The notes beneath the pieces were generated by a model. That model saw only the letters and a list, made by a program, of their open reading frames with translations. It made no database searches and was not told the origin of the DNA. A DNA stretch of 8,682 nucleotides, from NCBI GenBank assembly GCA_038245795.1, contig JBBRSC010000142.1, positions 1-8,682 on the forward strand, given 5' to 3'. Made by a program: the position numbers and the translations under genes. The stretch comes from JBBRSC01 sp038245795. GTDB taxonomy: Bacteria > Actinomycetota > Acidimicrobiia > Acidimicrobiales > Microtrichaceae. The first letter of the stretch is position 1. Every line of letters starts with the position of its first letter. This document shows positions 6,929 through 8,682 of the stretch, in pieces.

Positions 6929-6934
6929 ACGCTA
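6929..6934 (-). promoter_or_regulatory. Candidate -10 box for a leaderless MOSC mRNA
   Basis: On the minus strand, CGATAGCGTG places TAGCGT exactly 6 nt before ATG 6922, so transcription could begin at the start codon. There is no Shine-Dalgarno sequence nearer than a GGAAGAG about 18 nt upstream, which is too far to serve this ATG. No convincing -35 is seen. Confidence 0.4.
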
Positions 6935-7045
6935 TCGCTCTTCCGCTCACGGGAGATCTTGCTCGGATGAACCATGACGGGACCACTGGCTGGAGCCTCC
7001 TATGTACGCCGTGCCGCAGGCTCCGCACGATCGGATCATCGAGTT

Positions 7046-7076
7046 TTCGACGGCAATCACCGGTTCCCGGTACCTT
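7046..7076 (+). promoter_or_regulatory. Candidate pcs promoter
   Basis: TTCGAC (7046-7051) and TACCTT (7071-7076) are separated by 19 nt, a little longer than usual. The -10 lies in CGGTACCTTG, the same CGRTANNNTG pattern seen before two other genes here. It would leave a leader of about 90 nt before ATG 7177. TACGCT at 7142-7147 is an alternative -10 closer to the gene. Low certainty. Confidence 0.25.
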
Positions 7077-7176
7077 GCACCGCCGGTTACCGAACTCGGC
7101 GCAGCGCTCGCCGGGTAACGGGTCAGCGGGGAGTCATGGCCTACGCTGATCAATTCGATTCGTCCCGCGAGCACAC

Positions 7177-7974
7177 ATGACCGAAACCACGATCCATAAC
7201 ACGAAGATGGCCTGGGTCATCCACGTCTTCACCTCCACCGGGGTCATCGCCGGATTTCTCGGGCTCCTGTCCGTGATCGACGGCAGTCCGCGGGCAGCAC
7301 TGATCTGGTTGATGGTGGCCGTCATCATCGACGGACTCGATGGCCCGATGGCGCGCCGCTATGACGTGGGCAAGGCGGTGCCCACCATCGATGGCAACAC
7401 CCTCGACCTGGTGATCGACTACGTGTCCTGCGTCGTCGGTCCGGCGATCTTCATCCATCAGTTCGACCTGCTGCCCAAGGAGTACAACATCTCGTTGATC
7501 GGCACCGGGCTGATCCTGGTGAGTTCGCTCTACTGCTTCGCCAACACGAACCTGATGACCGAGGATCACTATTTCAACGGGTTCCCCGCCATGTGGAACC
7601 TGGTCGTCACCGTCATGTTCGTCGTGCAATCACGACCATGGATCAACGTGCTGATTGTTGCGATCTTCGTCATCGCCACGTTCCTGCCAATCCAGTTCAT
7701 CCACCCGTTCCGGACCCGCGATTTCCGCAAGCTCACGTTGCCCATCGTCACCATCTGGATCGCCGCGATGCTGTTCGTGACCTGGATTCTCGATGATCGC
7801 ACCCGCAAGATCGGCTGCGAGTCGAACTGCCTGACGATCGGTCCCGAGATCGCACAGGCCATCGTGTACCTCGGGTCGATCTGGGTGTTGGGCGTCGGCT
7901 TCTTCCGAACGGTGCGCGGCCCGTCAAGTGACCGAGCGGTCTCGGCGCCCGCACCGTCACACGCGTCCGAGTAA
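7177..7974 (+). CDS. pcs: Phosphatidylcholine synthase
   Basis: Integral membrane CDP-alcohol phosphatidyltransferase that joins choline directly to CDP-diacylglycerol, giving phosphatidylcholine and CMP (EC 2.7.8.24). The 265-aa product carries the family catalytic motif: Asp52, Asp55, Gly56, Ala59 and Arg60 in DGLDGPMARR, then Gly73, Asp77 and Asp81 in DGNTLDLVIDYV. The spacer between the halves is longer than in PgsA/PssA enzymes, as in known Pcs proteins. Further Pcs-like blocks are DHYFNGFPAMWN (130-141) and PIQFIHPFRTRDFR (171-184). About eight hydrophobic segments are visible. The C-terminal tail after residue 245 is polar. Two cysteines (214, 218) sit in an extracytoplasmic-looking loop before the last span. 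ATG 7177 has only a weak ribosome-binding site. Phosphatidylserine synthase or another CDP-alcohol transferase is the main alternative, but the DGPMARR and FPAMWN blocks favour Pcs. Confidence 0.9.
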   Translation: MTETTIHNTKMAWVIHVFTSTGVIAGFLGLLSVIDGSPRAALIWLMVAVIIDGLDGPMARRYDVGKAVPTIDGNTLDLVIDYVSCVVGPAIFIHQFDLLPKEYNISLIGTGLILVSSLYCFANTNLMTEDHYFNGFPAMWNLVVTVMFVVQSRPWINVLIVAIFVIATFLPIQFIHPFRTRDFRKLTLPIVTIWIAAMLFVTWILDDRTRKIGCESNCLTIGPEIAQAIVYLGSIWVLGVGFFRTVRGPSSDRAVSAPAPSHASE

Positions 7975-7977
7975 CTG

Positions 7978-8682
7978 TCAGGCGAAGAACTGCTCGGCGA
8001 CCTCGATGAGTTCGGGCGACACCGTTTTGATCTGCCCGGCGATGTCGCCGAGTGGTATCCGGCCGATCGAATCGGACCGGTAGGTGACCATCTGGTCCCA
8101 AGCTCCCTCGTGCGCCAGATCTGCCGCCGCGATCCCGAACCGGGTGGCCAGGACCCGGTCGAAGGCGGTCGGAGTTCCGCCTCGCTGCACGTACCCGAGC
8201 ACCGTGACCCGGGTCTCGATACCGGTGCGCTGCTCGATCTCCGACGCCACCGCCGCACCGATACCACCCAACCGTCGATGGCCGAACCGGTCGACCTCAT
8301 AGGTGGGCATCTCCCAGGTCCCCGGCCGAGCGCTGGCCCCTTCGGCGACCACCACAATCGAGGCGTGCGGGCCCGAATCGTGTCGCCGCTTCAGGGCATC
8401 GCAGATGACGCCGAGGTCGAACGGCACCTCGGGGATGAGGGTCATCGCCGCCCCACCCGCAATGCCTGCACGTATGGCGATGTGGCCGACATCTCGACCC
8501 ATCACTTCGACGACGAGAATTCGATCGTGCGCCTCGGCCGTGGTGTGCAGACGGTCGATCGCCTCGGTCGCGACGTGGAGCGCGGTGTCGAAACCGAAGG
8601 TCAGGTCGGTTCCGGCGACATCGTTGTCGATGGTCTTGGGCACCCCGATGCAGCGGAGTCCATCACCGGTCAGACGGTGCGC
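7978..8682 (-). CDS. 6-phosphofructokinase (N-terminus beyond right edge)
   Basis: Phosphorylates fructose 6-phosphate to fructose 1,6-bisphosphate in glycolysis. The visible 234 C-terminal residues hold PKTIDND (15-21) with the catalytic aspartates, MGRDVGHIA (61-69), LIPE (82-85), VVVAEGA (110-116) and VLGYVQRGGTPTAFDR (161-176) for substrate binding. The frame is open to the right edge (AHRLTGDGLRCIGV precedes PKTIDND), so GTG 8643 is internal. The Lys in PKTIDND, where E. coli PfkA has Gly, marks the group that includes actinobacterial ATP-dependent and PPi-dependent enzymes. The residue that separates the phosphoryl donors (GGDG versus GGDD/GGED) is outside the window, so the donor cannot be assigned. 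Its stop lies 3 bp from the pcs stop, tail-to-tail, with no room for a terminator between them. Confidence 0.93.
   Translation of the reverse strand, partial: AHRLTGDGLRCIGVPKTIDNDVAGTDLTFGFDTALHVATEAIDRLHTTAEAHDRILVVEVMGRDVGHIAIRAGIAGGAAMTLIPEVPFDLGVICDALKRRHDSGPHASIVVVAEGASARPGTWEMPTYEVDRFGHRRLGGIGAAVASEIEQRTGIETRVTVLGYVQRGGTPTAFDRVLATRFGIAAADLAHEGAWDQMVTYRSDSIGRIPLGDIAGQIKTVSPELIEVAEQFFA

Larger units (their letters stand above)
6923..7176. other. Divergent intergenic control region between MOSC and pcs
   Basis: A 254-bp non-coding stretch and the longest gap in the window. It holds the MOSC start-proximal TAGCGT box, a candidate plus-strand promoter around 7046-7076, the palindrome GGTACC (7069-7074), and two related copies of CCGGTT (7060-7065 and 7083-7088). 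Short frames across it have no family features and no plausible starts, so I leave them out. Confidence 0.5.

Noticed and set aside
7060..7088. CCGGTT copies and GGTACC in the MOSC/pcs gap as an operator
   Set aside because: The copies are short, the spacing does not make a clear dyad, and such GC-rich words are common by chance in this sequence.
6947..7174. Possible small protein on the minus strand in the MOSC/pcs gap, with one CGAC pair
   Set aside because: GTG start without a ribosome-binding site, a single Cys-X2-Cys with no second pair for a zinc ribbon, and overlap with the likely promoter region.
7569..8357. 262-aa minus-strand frame across pcs and phosphofructokinase
   Set aside because: It is off-frame to phosphofructokinase and antisense to pcs, Ser/Arg/Pro-rich, with no domain.

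Overview
The window is GC-rich, densely coded bacterial DNA. Third codon positions are strongly G/C, intergenic gaps are short, and the exporter and phosphofructokinase are of actinobacterial type. I read it as a chromosomal piece from an actinomycete, with an Acidimicrobiia-like lineage (Ilumatobacter/Acidimicrobium relatives) as the best guess. That placement is inference, because no rRNA or marker phylogeny is possible here. I see no rRNA, tRNA, CRISPR array, insertion sequence, integrase or prophage. It looks like ordinary core/accessory chromosome.

Layout from left to right. (1) At 1-1723 (+) there is a DrrAB-type ABC-2 exporter. The ATPase is cut by the left edge and its stop overlaps the permease start (ATGA). 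(2) At 1776-3428 (+) there is a full-length, single-chain class I (4Fe-4S) fumarate hydratase. (3) At 3501-4667 (-) there is a HemW-like radical SAM protein, convergent with the fumarase. (4) At 4755-6110 (+), divergent from hemW, there is a two-gene unit: a 76-aa DUF6457-like protein and a 371-aa membrane protein with a degenerate potassium-channel-like pore loop. (5) At 6128-6922 (-) there is a MOSC-domain protein. (6) A 254-bp divergent control region follows. (7) At 7177-7974 (+) there is phosphatidylcholine synthase. (8) At 7978-8682 (-) there is the C-terminal part of a 6-phosphofructokinase, which runs off the right edge and lies tail-to-tail with pcs, 3 bp away.

The genes do not form one pathway. 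Functional links I can support are DrrA with DrrB (one exporter), and more loosely DUF6457 with the MOSC protein, since both families are tied to molybdenum cofactor biology. Fumarase and phosphofructokinase are central carbon metabolism, HemW is haem trafficking, and Pcs is membrane lipid synthesis.

I did not find a convincing undescribed multi-gene system. The items most worth a second look are the channel-like membrane protein with a TLGF pore motif and its small DUF6457 partner; a recurring arrangement in which a TANNNT box sits 6-8 nt before an ATG lacking a Shine-Dalgarno sequence (suggesting leaderless mRNAs); and a phosphatidylcholine synthase in an actinobacterial setting.
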